From NCBI RefSeq assembly GCF_001590985.1, contig NZ_BCTX01000002.1, positions 1 to 64,000 of the forward strand: a stretch of 64,000 bases of DNA. The letters are read 5' to 3'. Made by a program: the position numbers and the translations under genes. The notes beneath the pieces were generated by a model. The model saw only the letters and a program-made list of their open reading frames with translations. It did no database searches and was not told the DNA's origin. Origin of the DNA: Novosphingobium naphthalenivorans NBRC 102051. GTDB lineage: Bacteria; Pseudomonadota; Alphaproteobacteria; Sphingomonadales; Sphingomonadaceae. How positions within the stretch are numbered: the first letter of the stretch is position 1; every line of letters starts with the position of its first letter. Positions 1 to 9,760 of the stretch are shown in pieces.

Positions 1-58
1 GTAATCCATGACCCGCCGCTATAGCCGCGCGCGAAGAATGCCAAGGAAAAGCGCGCGA

Positions 59-898
59 ATGAGTTCCTCCCTGTCCGATCACGGCCTGCTCCTCTCCCGT
101 ATTGCCGACGCCCTCGACCGGCTGGCACCGCCGCCCGCGCCGCCGTGCGACTGGCTGGCGCATCCTGCCTATGTCTGGACCGGCAGCGCGGCCCGGGCCG
201 TCCAGCGGCTCGATGCCCCGGCGCTGGACCTGCTGCGCGGAATCGATACGCAGAAGGAACGCGTCGTTACCAATGTCGAGCGCCTCGCCGCCGGCCATGC
301 CGCGCACGACATGCTGCTGTGGGGATCACGCGGCATGGGCAAGTCGGCGGTGCTGCGCGCCGCGATCCGCGCGGCCCAGAATGCGCATCCCGGCAGCATT
401 GCGCTCGTTCAGGTGGCGCAGGAAGCGCTCTCGGGCGTAACGGCGCTGTTCGCAACGCTGGGCAAGATCGACCGCTGCTTCCTCGTCTTCATCGACGATC
501 TCGGCTTCGAAGAGGATGACGGCTCCGGTCCGCGCCTGCTGCGCTCGTGGCTCGAAGGCGGGGTGGAAGCGCGCCCGGCCAATGTGCGGCTTGCCGTCAC
601 GTCGAACCGCCGCGCGATCGTGGCGCGTTCGATGTCGGAGCAGGACGATCCGATCAACCCGCGCGATGTCGTCGACGACCGTCTGGCCCTGGCCGACCGT
701 TTCGGCCTTTCGATCGGCTTCCACAATTGCGATCAGGACGCCTATCTGGCGATCATCGGCGGCTACGCGCGCGAATTCGGCCTGGAATGGGAAGCTGCCG
801 ACGCACTGGAATGGTCCCGCCGCCGCGGCGCCCGCTCCGGACGCGTGGCCTGGCAATATGTCAACGAACTGGCCGGGCGCGCGGGCAAGGTCATTTGA
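59..898 (+). CDS. DUF815 family ATP-binding protein
   Basis: A 279-residue P-loop ATPase of the DUF815 group, AAA-like proteins whose cellular role is not established. The Walker A motif GSRGMGKS lies at about residues 89-96. A Walker B-like hydrophobic strand ending in FIDDLGF lies near residue 145. The C-terminal third resembles an AAA lid. I chose the ATG at 59 because an AAGGAAAA stretch lies just upstream; an in-frame ATG at 8 would add 17 very basic residues. It is followed by a palindromic repeat and the convergent sorbosone-dehydrogenase-like gene. Family assignment is fairly sure, substrate unknown. Confidence 0.85.
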   Translation: MSSSLSDHGLLLSRIADALDRLAPPPAPPCDWLAHPAYVWTGSAARAVQRLDAPALDLLRGIDTQKERVVTNVERLAAGHAAHDMLLWGSRGMGKSAVLRAAIRAAQNAHPGSIALVQVAQEALSGVTALFATLGKIDRCFLVFIDDLGFEEDDGSGPRLLRSWLEGGVEARPANVRLAVTSNRRAIVARSMSEQDDPINPRDVVDDRLALADRFGLSIGFHNCDQDAYLAIIGGYAREFGLEWEAADALEWSRRRGARSGRVAWQYVNELAGRAGKVI

Positions 899-966
899 TC
901 TGGTCAGGCCCACCGCGCTTCTGAATTCCACTCCTGTCGTTCGAAGCAAAAGTTCACAGCCCTGTT

Positions 967-1056
967 CTTCGTCATCCCCGCGAAGGCGGGGATCCCGCTT
1001 ATAGCTGCGTAAGGTAGAAAATAGCAGCGGGCCCCCCGCCTTCGCGTGGGTGACGA
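967..1056. repeat. Interspersed palindromic repeat, family A copy 1
   Basis: The left arm contains GTCATCCCCGCGAAGGCGGG. The right arm, reading AGCGGGCCCCCCGCCTTCGC and onward, is its imperfect inverse. The element can fold into a long hairpin between two convergent genes, where it may also stop transcription. Related copies lie at 36652-36748 and 41938-42030. The rest of the 899-1158 gap holds no gene. Confidence 0.75.
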
Positions 1057-1158
1057 ATAAATATAGGGCGGACCTGGATACCACCACTCTAACACCGGGC
1101 CCACGTGTCCCGGCTTCGCTCGGCACGAACGGAAATGATCCGGTGTTACGCAGCCCCC

Positions 1159-2649
1159 TTAGGGCAGCAGCTTGTCCTTCCCGGCCGTGAAACCGGCTTC
1201 CATCTCGCCCTGGATATTCGGCAGCGTCGGGTCCTTGATTTCCTTGAGCGGCTTCATGTGCTCGGTCACGACCGGCTTGATCTCCGGAGACGGCTCGGCA
1301 CCCGGTTTTTCGACGCGCCAGATGATCCCGGCGGTGTCATCGCTCACCAGCAGCGCGCCGGTCTTGTCCCAGGCCACCCAGGTCGGCCGGCCGTGAGTCT
1401 TGCCATGGTCGATCAGGAACCCGGTCAGCACCGGCTGCGGCTTCACGTTCTTGGGATTGCCGTGGTCGTCGAAAGGAATGAAGACGACATCGTAACCGAC
1501 CGGCGGACGGCGGTTCCATGAGCCGTGGCGGGCAATGAAAGCGCCGTTCTGGAACGCCTTGCCCAGACGCGTGCCGCCCTTGTCGAAGGTCATGCCCAGC
1601 ACCGCCGTATGCGCGCCCATCGCGTATTCAGGCTTGCGGGTATATTCGATCATGTACGTCTGCATCGGCCACTGGACGCGATCGTCGAACGTGTTCTTCC
1701 AGTAGACCCAGGGCCAGCCGTACTGCACGCCGACCGGCACGTTGGTGAAGTAGTCAGGCACCAGATCGGGGCCGAGCATGTCGCGCTCCTGCACCGTGGC
1801 CCACATTTCGCCGGTCATCGGATTCCAGTCGAGACCATTGGGATTGCGCATCCCGGCCGCGAACTGGCGCCGCCGCCCGGTTTCGGTATCCACTTCCCAG
1901 ATCGCCGCGCGCCCCGCCTCTTCGGCCATGCCATTGTCGGCGATGTTGGTGGCCGAACCGACCGCGACGTACAGGTGCTTGCCGTCCTGGCTCAGCAACA
2001 GGTTGCGCATCCAGTGATTGCCGCCGGGCCACAGGTCCATCAGCTTCTTCGCCGGACCTTCCAGCCTGGTCGCGCCAGGCTGGAAGGGGAATTCGAGAAT
2101 GGAGTCGTGGTTGGCGATATAGAGCGTACCGTCCCGGTAGGCCATGCCCGAGGGCGAGTGCATATCGGCCGTGCGGAAATCAAACCGCTGGTCGGCCACG
2201 CCATCGCCGTTCGAATCGCGCAGCAGCACGATCTTGTCGGGCGACGCCACGCCGGCCCCCACCTTGTCCATCGCCCAGCGCGTCGCCAGCCCCCAAAGCC
2301 CTTTCGGCTTGTCCCCGGCAGGCGCATTGGTTTCCGCGACAAGGACATCGCCATTGGGCAGCGTGAGCATCGTGCGCGGATGATCGAGCCCTTCGGCAAA
2401 ACGGGCCACGGCAAGGCCATCGGCGGCCTTGGGCGCCTCATCCTTGGCCCAGCCGACCGGTTTCACCAGCCCCAGACTGGGAATCCATTGCGGATCGGGC
2501 TCGACCAGTTTGGGATCCTTGCCCGCTGTGGCATCGCTCGGCAGGTCCGAGGTGTTGGAATACTGAGCCCAGCCAATCACCCCCGCAACAGCGAGGACAA
2601 GGACGAGCAGGACCAGGGCGGCCTTCTTGAGGATCGAGCGCATGGCCAC
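1159..2649 (-). CDS. Sorbosone dehydrogenase family (PQQ-type six-bladed propeller) protein
   Basis: A 496-residue protein that begins with a signal or membrane anchor (about residues 8-27, hydrophobic LVLLVLVLAVAGVIGW) and continues as a glucose/sorbosone dehydrogenase-type beta propeller. Visible hallmarks are LPNGDVLVAET, NGLDWNP, a GHxxP-like AMGAHTAVLGM, HGSWNR and a late ALLVSDD blade. Members of the family are periplasmic PQQ- or Ca-dependent aldose/aldehyde dehydrogenases, but many have no known substrate. It stands alone, divergent from the sulfoxide reductase gene. The ATG two codons downstream is an equal start candidate. Confidence 0.8.
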   Translation of the reverse strand: MAMRSILKKAALVLLVLVLAVAGVIGWAQYSNTSDLPSDATAGKDPKLVEPDPQWIPSLGLVKPVGWAKDEAPKAADGLAVARFAEGLDHPRTMLTLPNGDVLVAETNAPAGDKPKGLWGLATRWAMDKVGAGVASPDKIVLLRDSNGDGVADQRFDFRTADMHSPSGMAYRDGTLYIANHDSILEFPFQPGATRLEGPAKKLMDLWPGGNHWMRNLLLSQDGKHLYVAVGSATNIADNGMAEEAGRAAIWEVDTETGRRRQFAAGMRNPNGLDWNPMTGEMWATVQERDMLGPDLVPDYFTNVPVGVQYGWPWVYWKNTFDDRVQWPMQTYMIEYTRKPEYAMGAHTAVLGMTFDKGGTRLGKAFQNGAFIARHGSWNRRPPVGYDVVFIPFDDHGNPKNVKPQPVLTGFLIDHGKTHGRPTWVAWDKTGALLVSDDTAGIIWRVEKPGAEPSPEIKPVVTEHMKPLKEIKDPTLPNIQGEMEAGFTAGKDKLLP

Positions 2650-2704
2650 GAGATAGGCCTGCCGCGCCTAGGCGGCAACCGCGAGTTGCGCTAACGCGCT
2701 GCCC

Positions 2705-3214
2705 ATGTACGACTTTACCCCCCCAGACGGACTTGGCCAACACGATCTCCCCAAGCCCGAACTCTACAGCGCCCTCGCCGCGGCTGCCCAGGCCCTGGTG
2801 GAAGGCGAGTGTGATCCCGTTGCCAACATGGCGAACCTCGCCGCCGCCATCTGGCAGTTCGTGCCGGACCTCAACTGGGCCGGATTTTACCGGGTGCTTC
2901 CAGGTTCAGGCGGGGATGAACTGGTTCTGGGACCTTTCATCGGCAAGCCTGCCTGCATCCGCATTCCCTTTGGCGTGGGCGTTTGCGGAACCGCGGCGGC
3001 ATCGGGGACGACGCAAGTCGTGCCCGATGTCCATGCCTTTCCCGGCCACATTGCCTGCGACGCGGACAGCCGGTCCGAGCTGGTGGTGCCCGTGACCGTG
3101 GACGGCCGGGTGATTGCCGTGATCGACCTCGACAGCCCGGCACCCGGCCGGTTCGACGAGGAAGACGCCGCCGGGATGCAATCCGTCGCACAAGTCGCTG
3201 CCCGCGCGATCTGA
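2705..3214 (+). CDS. Free methionine-(R)-sulfoxide reductase, GAF-domain type (fRMsr)
   Basis: A 169-residue single GAF domain. It carries the three conserved cysteines of the fRMsr family at residues 84 (KPACIRI), 94 (GVGVCGTAA) and 118 (GHIACDADS), plus the family signature GVGVCGTA. The enzyme reduces free methionine-R-sulfoxide in the cytosol using thioredoxin. Its length fits the family (about 160-180). It is divergently transcribed from the sorbosone-dehydrogenase-like gene across a 55 bp gap, which must hold both promoters. Confidence 0.9.
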   Translation: MYDFTPPDGLGQHDLPKPELYSALAAAAQALVEGECDPVANMANLAAAIWQFVPDLNWAGFYRVLPGSGGDELVLGPFIGKPACIRIPFGVGVCGTAAASGTTQVVPDVHAFPGHIACDADSRSELVVPVTVDGRVIAVIDLDSPAPGRFDEEDAAGMQSVAQVAARAI

Positions 3215-3345
3215 CGGAACTGCGCCGAATCGGGACAGGGAATCATGCAAATCGGCAAGAGACTTGGTTTTGTGCGGATTCCGATGCTAAATTTCGCGTT
3301 AACTAACAGATCTAACCATCCGGTTCTCGCGAAAGGGCATTCCCG

Positions 3346-4095
3346 ATGCGTCTCTGTCTTACGGCTGCTGCCACAGCGCTGACTCTCCTCGCCAGTCCCG
3401 CTCTCGCGCAGGACGGTCCGCCTCCGCCGCCCGATCCGCGTGATGCCCCCGCGCCTTATCCCGGCGGCCCCCGCTATGGCGGATACGATCCGGCGGCGCG
3501 CGATGCCTGGCTGGCCGATTGCCGCCGCCGCGTGTCAGCCCGCGATTCCGGTATCGGCGGCGCGGTCATTGGTGGCGTGGTGGGTGCGGTCGCCGGCAAC
3601 CGCATTGCCGGCAGGCATCACCGCACGGCAGGCACCCTTGCCGGTGCCGCCGTCGGCGCGGTGGCTGGCGCCGCCATCGACAAGGCCGAGGATGCGGGCC
3701 GCAACCGCGACGAGTGCGAAGCCTATCTCGACGATTACTACGCCCGCTACACTCATGGCGGAGGCGCCTATCCCGGTTATGGCTATGGCTATGGCTATGG
3801 CTATGGCTATGGTCCGGGGTACGGATATGGCTACGGCTACCCGCAGGGATACTATCCCGCCTACAGCTACCCCGCACAGGGATGCTGCATGGCCCAGCCG
3901 GTGATGATGGTTCCGATGATGATGGTCCCGGTGGCGCAGCCCAAGCCGCACTGCACCGAAACGATCGAATACGTCTATGAAGACGTGCCGGTCCGCCCGG
4001 CCCGCCGGATCATTCCCAAGCGCCCCAAAGTGGTGCCCGACAAGCGAGTCAAAGTGGTCCCGGACAAGCGGGTGAAGCTGCAACCGGTGAAGTAA
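3346..4095 (+). CDS. Glycine-zipper envelope protein with Gly-Tyr repeats
   Basis: A 249-residue exported protein. The signal peptide ends at about LASPALA-Q (residue 21). A glycine-zipper segment (GGAVIGGVVGAVAG and GAAVGAVAGAA, about residues 71-110) resembles 17 kDa surface-antigen / YMGG-like domains that sit in the outer membrane. A GY-repeat stretch (about 144-163) and a Met-rich loop follow. The tail has two copies of VVPDKRVK. The repeat regions are low complexity, and exact function is unknown. A strong terminator follows directly. Confidence 0.75.
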   Translation: MRLCLTAAATALTLLASPALAQDGPPPPPDPRDAPAPYPGGPRYGGYDPAARDAWLADCRRRVSARDSGIGGAVIGGVVGAVAGNRIAGRHHRTAGTLAGAAVGAVAGAAIDKAEDAGRNRDECEAYLDDYYARYTHGGGAYPGYGYGYGYGYGYGPGYGYGYGYPQGYYPAYSYPAQGCCMAQPVMMVPMMMVPVAQPKPHCTETIEYVYEDVPVRPARRIIPKRPKVVPDKRVKVVPDKRVKLQPVK

Positions 4096-4096
4096 C

Positions 4097-4135
4097 AAAA
4101 AGGGCCGGAGAGTGGGAAACTCTCCGGCCCTTTTT
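4097..4135. terminator. Bidirectional Rho-independent terminator
   Basis: Stem GGGCCGGAGAGT / ACTCTCCGGCCC, with an A-run before and a T-run (TTTTT) after. It therefore works in both directions, serving the glycine-zipper gene (+) and the convergent TerC gene (-), whose stop is two bases beyond. Confidence 0.9.
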
Positions 4136-4136
4136 G

Positions 4137-4850
4137 TCAGAACAGCGTCGACACGCCGAGGTGCGGGTCGATCCAGCCTTCGTAGATCATCTTCACCGCG
4201 ACATAGAGGATCACGCACAGGCCCACATAGGCAATCCAGCGGTAACGCTCGATGTACTTGGCGATGAAATTCGCCGCCACGCCCATCAGGATTACCGACA
4301 GCAGCAGGCCGACGATCAGAATGCCGGGATGGGCACGAGCGGCACCGGCCACGGCGAGAACATTGTCGAGGCTCATCGATACGTCGGCCACGGCCACGGC
4401 CCAGGCCGCACCGGCAAAGCTTCTGGCCGCGCGCAAGCCGCTCTCTTCGTCGCCTTCGATCTCCGGCGAACCTGCACTTTCACCGCCGTGATGCAGTTCG
4501 CGCCAGAATTTCCAGGCGACCCACAACAGCAGCAGTCCACCCGCGAAGATCAGGCCGACAATGCCCAGCAGCCAGGTGACAGCGAGGGCAAAAGCGATAC
4601 GCAGCACCAGCGCGGCGCCGATACCGATCAGGATGACTTTCTTGCGCTGCGCTGCCGGCAGGCCCGCCGCCAGCGCGCCGACGACAATCGCATTGTCCCC
4701 GGCGAGCAGGAGGTCGATCATCAGGACCTGACCGAAAGCGGCCAGCGCGGCTGGCTCGGTGATGTTCGAGAAATCGGCGGCGATGTGCTGCAGGATTTCG
4801 GCCGGACCACCCACGGAGACCGCGACCGCCAGCATTCCTAGGGTGATCAA
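4137..4850 (-). CDS. TerC family integral membrane protein
   Basis: A 237-residue polytopic inner-membrane protein. It has the two acidic membrane motifs of the TerC/Alx/YjbE group: LLAGDNAIVV near residue 50 and DVSMSLDNVLAVAGAA in the second half. Related proteins export manganese or are linked to metal resistance; the cargo here is not shown by sequence. A hydrophilic loop (about 120-138) divides the two halves. It lies 15 bp downstream of rho on the same strand, so it may be read through from it. Confidence 0.85.
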   Translation of the reverse strand: MITLGMLAVAVSVGGPAEILQHIAADFSNITEPAALAAFGQVLMIDLLLAGDNAIVVGALAAGLPAAQRKKVILIGIGAALVLRIAFALAVTWLLGIVGLIFAGGLLLLWVAWKFWRELHHGGESAGSPEIEGDEESGLRAARSFAGAAWAVAVADVSMSLDNVLAVAGAARAHPGILIVGLLLSVILMGVAANFIAKYIERYRWIAYVGLCVILYVAVKMIYEGWIDPHLGVSTLF

Positions 4851-4865
4851 ACCGAAATACCCCGC

Positions 4866-6122
<1,257 letters not shown>

Positions 6123-6304
6123 TTTGTTGGATTCCGAATGGAAAGATAGTGTCGGCCGGCGGATCGATGGGCTTGGGGAAAGCAGATCCGGGCATGCGAA
6201 AAGGGCTCGCCGCCCCGTTGCCGGAACCCCGTTTAGATAAGCGCTGAGAGCCTCGCGGTCAACGGATCATCTGTCAAACCGGATACCGCGCACGCCGGTT
6301 CGCG

Positions 6305-6379
6305 TCACTTGCCGCCGGGAGCCTCGCCTTTACCCGCCTGCTGCATTAGCGAAAACGCCGAGGCAAGAAGGGCGATCAT
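6305..6379 (-). CDS. Possible 24-residue small protein after hemJ
   Basis: A short frame (MIALLASAFSLMQQAGKGEA plus PGGK) begins 13 bases after the hemJ stop. It has a TGAGG ribosome-binding sequence that overlaps that stop, which suggests translational coupling. The first dozen residues are hydrophobic, like a small membrane peptide. No family is recognised and so short a frame may be chance. The rest of 6123-6391 shows no gene. Confidence 0.25.
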   Translation of the reverse strand: MIALLASAFSLMQQAGKGEAPGGK

Positions 6380-6391
6380 CCGGGCAATACC

Positions 6392-6835
6392 TCAGAACGG
6401 TTTGACGACGACAAGAACCACGATCACCGCTGCGGCAAGCCCCGGGATCTCGTTGAGCATCCGCAGCTTCTTGCCTGTCAGCGGGCGCTGGCCCTTCGCC
6501 AGCTTCTTGGCATAACCAACCAGCCAGCCATGATAGGCGGTAAGGCCCAGTACGAAGAGCAGCTTGGCGTGAAGCCAGGGTTCGCTCCAGAAGTTCATCG
6601 CCGTGGCCAGCGCCACGCCGAAGATCCAGACCATGATCAGCGAGGGCGTCAGGATGATCTTGCGCAGCTTGGCCTCGCGGTCGATCCAGCGCGCTTCCTC
6701 GGCAGAACCCGGCTCTGCTTCCTGGTGATAGACGAAATAGCGCGGCAGCATGAACAGGCCGGCCATCCAGAAGATCACGAAGATGATGTGCCCGGCCTTC
6801 AGCCAGAGATAGGTCGTCAGCAAGATCTGCTCCAT
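6392..6835 (-). CDS. hemJ: Protoporphyrinogen IX oxidase HemJ (CopD-like membrane protein)
   Basis: A 147-residue protein with four predicted membrane segments. The HemJ/UPF0093 pattern is visible: WLKAGHIIFVIFWMAGLFMLPR near the N-terminus (conserved His and Arg), LRKIILTPSLIMVWIFG, and a C-terminal LRMLNEIPGLAAAVIVVLVVVKPF. HemJ oxidises protoporphyrinogen IX in the penultimate steps of heme synthesis. It follows hemE on the same strand and precedes rho. Assignment is strong from motif plus neighbourhood. Confidence 0.92.
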   Translation of the reverse strand: MEQILLTTYLWLKAGHIIFVIFWMAGLFMLPRYFVYHQEAEPGSAEEARWIDREAKLRKIILTPSLIMVWIFGVALATAMNFWSEPWLHAKLLFVLGLTAYHGWLVGYAKKLAKGQRPLTGKKLRMLNEIPGLAAAVIVVLVVVKPF

Positions 6836-6929
6836 GAGGTCACCCTATAGGCGCCCGCCCCCGGCGCCGGTTTGCCCCTGTTTGTGATTTAGTCTGTGGT
6901 TTCGTGTGCGGCTCGATACCCGTTTCGAT

Positions 6930-7955
6930 TCAGCGTTCCCAGGCCCGCACCGTTGCCAGAAGACGCTCGACGTTTTCAATCGGCGTATGCTGGCCGATGC
7001 CGTGGCCGAGATTGAACACGTGGGGACGCCCGGCAAAGGCATCAAGCACGCGCCGCGCCTGTTCGTCCAGTTCGTCCCCGCCCGACAGTAACAGGAGCGG
7101 ATCGAGATTGCCCTGTACCGGCAAACCCTCCGGCAGCGCTTCGGCCGCCCAGAGCGGATCGACGGTTTCATCCACACCCACCGCATCGACGCCGGTTTCG
7201 CGGGCATAAGCCGCCAGTTTCTCGCCCGAGCCTTTGGGGAAACCGATGACCGGCACTTGCGGATGGCGTTCCTTCAGGGCGGATACGATCGCGGCGTTGG
7301 GCGCGATAACCCACTTCTCGAACTGCGCGGGGGCAAGGCTGCCGGCCCAGGAATCGAAAAGCTGAACCGCTTCGGCCCCGGCTTCGATCTGACCGCTGAG
7401 ATAGTCCACCGTCACTGCAATCACGCTTTCGATGATGGCTCCGAAGGCCTCCGGATCGCGATAGGCCATCGCGCGTGTCTCGTGCTGGTCACGGCTGCCC
7501 TCGCCTGCGACCATGTAGGTCGCGACTGTCCAGGGAGACCCCGCGAACCCCAGCATGGTTTTGTCCACAGCCAGCGAAGAGCGCACTTTCCGGACCGTTT
7601 CGTAGATCGGGGAGAGCCGTTCCGGCACGGCCGTCAGTCCGGCCAGGGCATGGTCGACCAGCCTTGGGGACAACTTCGGCCCTTCGCCTGCGAGGAACTG
7701 CAGGTCCTGCCCCATCGCATAGGGAACGATCAAGATGTCGGAAAACAGGATCGCCCCGTCGAAGCCGAAACGGCGAACCGGCTGCAGGGTGATCTCGGCG
7801 GCTGCGTCCGTATCGTAGACCAGCGCAAGGAAGCCGCCTTTCTCTGCCCTGAGAGCCCGGTATTCGGGAAGATAGCGCCCGGCCTGGCGCATCAGCCAGA
7901 TGGGTCGCTTATCAGCATTTTCGCCACGTAGCGTGTTCAGGAGGAGGCCGGGCAT
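6930..7955 (-). CDS. hemE: Uroporphyrinogen decarboxylase
   Basis: A 341-residue HemE, which removes four carboxyls from uroporphyrinogen III to give coproporphyrinogen III. Signature RPIWLMRQAGRYLPEY lies at about residues 18-33. The conserved GFAGSPWT segment and HNLGHGI-like NLGHGIGQHTP near the end are present. Length is typical. Its 5' end faces ppsR across the proposed replication origin, and the coding sequence itself includes a DnaA-box-like TTGTCCACA at 7561-7569. Confidence 0.97.
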   Translation of the reverse strand: MPGLLLNTLRGENADKRPIWLMRQAGRYLPEYRALRAEKGGFLALVYDTDAAAEITLQPVRRFGFDGAILFSDILIVPYAMGQDLQFLAGEGPKLSPRLVDHALAGLTAVPERLSPIYETVRKVRSSLAVDKTMLGFAGSPWTVATYMVAGEGSRDQHETRAMAYRDPEAFGAIIESVIAVTVDYLSGQIEAGAEAVQLFDSWAGSLAPAQFEKWVIAPNAAIVSALKERHPQVPVIGFPKGSGEKLAAYARETGVDAVGVDETVDPLWAAEALPEGLPVQGNLDPLLLLSGGDELDEQARRVLDAFAGRPHVFNLGHGIGQHTPIENVERLLATVRAWER

Positions 7956-8295
7956 CGCGTTTCGGGTCCAATCAAAAAAATAATAGATAATTTATAAAAG
8001 GATTGATGGAGTCTGTTGGCCCTGTGGATATCGGGGATGACCGCGCCTTGCCCGATTTGTCCCGGATTGAACAGGGTGAAGTGCGGCAACCGACTCTCAG
8101 GCTCAGCGCGGTCAAGAAAAGGTTGTTCGCCTTGTCCACAGGGTGTGGAATGTGTCTTGGGCCTGTCCATAATCGCGCTTGTGGAATCCTGATAATGGGC
8201 AGGAAATCCCCTCCGCGAGTTGTCCATGAGTTGTCACCGGATTGCTCCCGTGGTTTATGCCGCAAGATATCCACAAGCGGTCCAGACCCCACCTT
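7956..8295. other. Candidate chromosomal replication origin (oriC)
   Basis: A 340 bp gap between divergent hemE and ppsR, the position of Cori in Caulobacter. It holds an AT-rich tract at about 7970-8003 (a possible unwinding element). DnaA-box-like 9-mers lie at 8023-8031 (minus, ATATCCACA), 8132-8140 (TTGTCCACA) and 8267-8275 (ATATCCACA). Weaker inverted copies lie at 8144-8152 and 8180-8188. Three GANTC sites lie near 8009, 8092 and 8184. Both flanking promoters must also be here. The function is inferred from synteny and motifs. Confidence 0.7.
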
Positions 8296-9141
8296 ATGGC
8301 GCGATTTCACCTGCATCTCCTTTCGGATTCCACCGGCGAAACGCTGGAGATGATAGCCAAGGCCGCGCTGGCCCAGTTCGACGATTCCGACGTATTGCGC
8401 CACTTCTGGCCGATGGTGCGCTCGCAGCAGCATCTCGACCGGATCATGGGGGAAATCGCATCGCATCCCGGACTCGTTTTCTACACGCTGGTGAACGAGG
8501 AAACACGCGGGCGGCTGGAAGAGCGCTGCCAGGCCCTGGGCTTGCCGGCGATTGCCGTGCTCGATGGCGTGACCGATGCGCTCGAAGCGCTGCTCGGGCA
8601 GGAGGCCAAGGGCCGTCCCGGCCGCCAGCACCGGCTCGACGATGCCTATTTCGCACGGGTCGATGCCATCCAGTTCACCATTGCCCATGACGACGGGATT
8701 GCGTGGGAGGAATGGGAGGATGCGGATATCATCCTGGCCGGCGTGTCGCGCACCAGCAAGACGCCGACCAGCATCTATCTTGCCAATCGCGGCTACAAGG
8801 TCGCGAACATTCCGATCGTTGTGGAAAGTCCGCCGCCGTCTGCGCTGTTCGGTCTCAAACGTCCGATGGTGGTGGGGCTGACGACAGCGCCCGAACGGCT
8901 GATCCAGGTTCGCCGCAACCGTCTGCTGTCGCTCAGCCAGTCGCCCGATACGGACTATGTGCAGTCCGACAAGGTCGAAAGCGAACTCAAATATGCGCGG
9001 CGGATGTTCGCGGACAACTCCTGGCCAGTGATCGACGTGACCCGCCGCTCGATCGAGGAAACCGCCGCGGCCATCATCAATCTGTACAACGAGCGCCGCG
9101 CGGCCGGCACGCAGGGGCAGGTCGGGCCCAAGCCCATTTGA
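8296..9141 (+). CDS. ppsR: PpsR/PDRP-type bifunctional kinase-pyrophosphorylase (DUF299)
   Basis: A 281-residue regulator that phosphorylates and dephosphorylates pyruvate phosphate dikinase or PEP synthase. The start MARFHLHLLSDSTGETLE carries the conserved SDSTGETA-like motif. The P-loop-like GVSRTSKTPTSIYLANRGYK lies near residue 155. I chose the ATG at 8296 because homologues begin at this motif; an upstream in-frame ATG at 8242 would extend into the DnaA box. The equivalent Caulobacter gene borders the origin. It heads the maf-aroE-coaE-dnaQ block. Confidence 0.93.
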   Translation: MARFHLHLLSDSTGETLEMIAKAALAQFDDSDVLRHFWPMVRSQQHLDRIMGEIASHPGLVFYTLVNEETRGRLEERCQALGLPAIAVLDGVTDALEALLGQEAKGRPGRQHRLDDAYFARVDAIQFTIAHDDGIAWEEWEDADIILAGVSRTSKTPTSIYLANRGYKVANIPIVVESPPPSALFGLKRPMVVGLTTAPERLIQVRRNRLLSLSQSPDTDYVQSDKVESELKYARRMFADNSWPVIDVTRRSIEETAAAIINLYNERRAAGTQGQVGPKPI

Positions 9142-9172
9142 TTGAAGCCGATTTGACACGTTCTACCGGAAA

Positions 9173-9760
9173 ATGACGTCCATGATTGTTCTTGCCTCTC
9201 AAAGCGCCTCGCGCCGCGCCATGCTGGAAGCCGCCGGCATTCCGTTTCGCGCGCAACCGGCCAATATCGATGAACGCAGCATCGAAGTGGGGCTGGGCGA
9301 AGCACCGGCTTCCGTGATCGCGCTCGAACTTGCCAGGACCAAGGCCCTGGCGGTTTTTGCACCGGGCGAGATCGTGCTGGGCAGTGACTCGCTGGTCTCC
9401 TGCGGCGGCCGCCGCTTCGACAAGCCGGCATCGCGCGACCAGGCCGCCGAACATCTGCGGTTCTTTTCCGGCAAGGTGATGGAACTGCACAGCGCGGCAG
9501 CGCTGGTGCGCGATGGCGAAGTCCTCTGGGCTGAACCGGCACTGGCCCGGTTGCATGTCGCGGATCTGTCCGATGCTTTCATCGAGAGCTATCTGGAGGC
9601 CGAATGGCCCGAAGTGGCCGGATGCGTGGGCGTGTTCCGCATCGAAGGACGCGGGGTACAGCTGTTCGAGGCGATCGAGGGCGATTACTTCACGATCCTG
9701 GGTATGCCGCTGCTCACGGTGCAGGCGGCCCTTCGCAAGATGGGAGTGATGCCCCGGTGA
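9173..9760 (+). CDS. maf: Maf-type nucleoside triphosphate pyrophosphatase
   Basis: A 195-residue house-cleaning pyrophosphatase that hydrolyses non-canonical NTPs. It has the Maf opening [12 protein letters not shown] (residues 7-18), the catalytic-loop SDSL motif ([10 protein letters not shown]) and the conserved [12 protein letters not shown] near the end. Start is 9173 or the ATG three codons later. It ends in a GTGA overlap with aroE, so the two are translationally coupled. Confidence 0.93.
   Translation: MTSMIVLASQSASRRAMLEAAGIPFRAQPANIDERSIEVGLGEAPASVIALELARTKALAVFAPGEIVLGSDSLVSCGGRRFDKPASRDQAAEHLRFFSGKVMELHSAAALVRDGEVLWAEPALARLHVADLSDAFIESYLEAEWPEVAGCVGVFRIEGRGVQLFEAIEGDYFTILGMPLLTVQAALRKMGVMPR

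Noticed and set aside
7956..8295. CtrA boxes in the proposed origin
   Set aside because: No TTAA-N7-TTAA was found, so Caulobacter-type CtrA control is not claimed.
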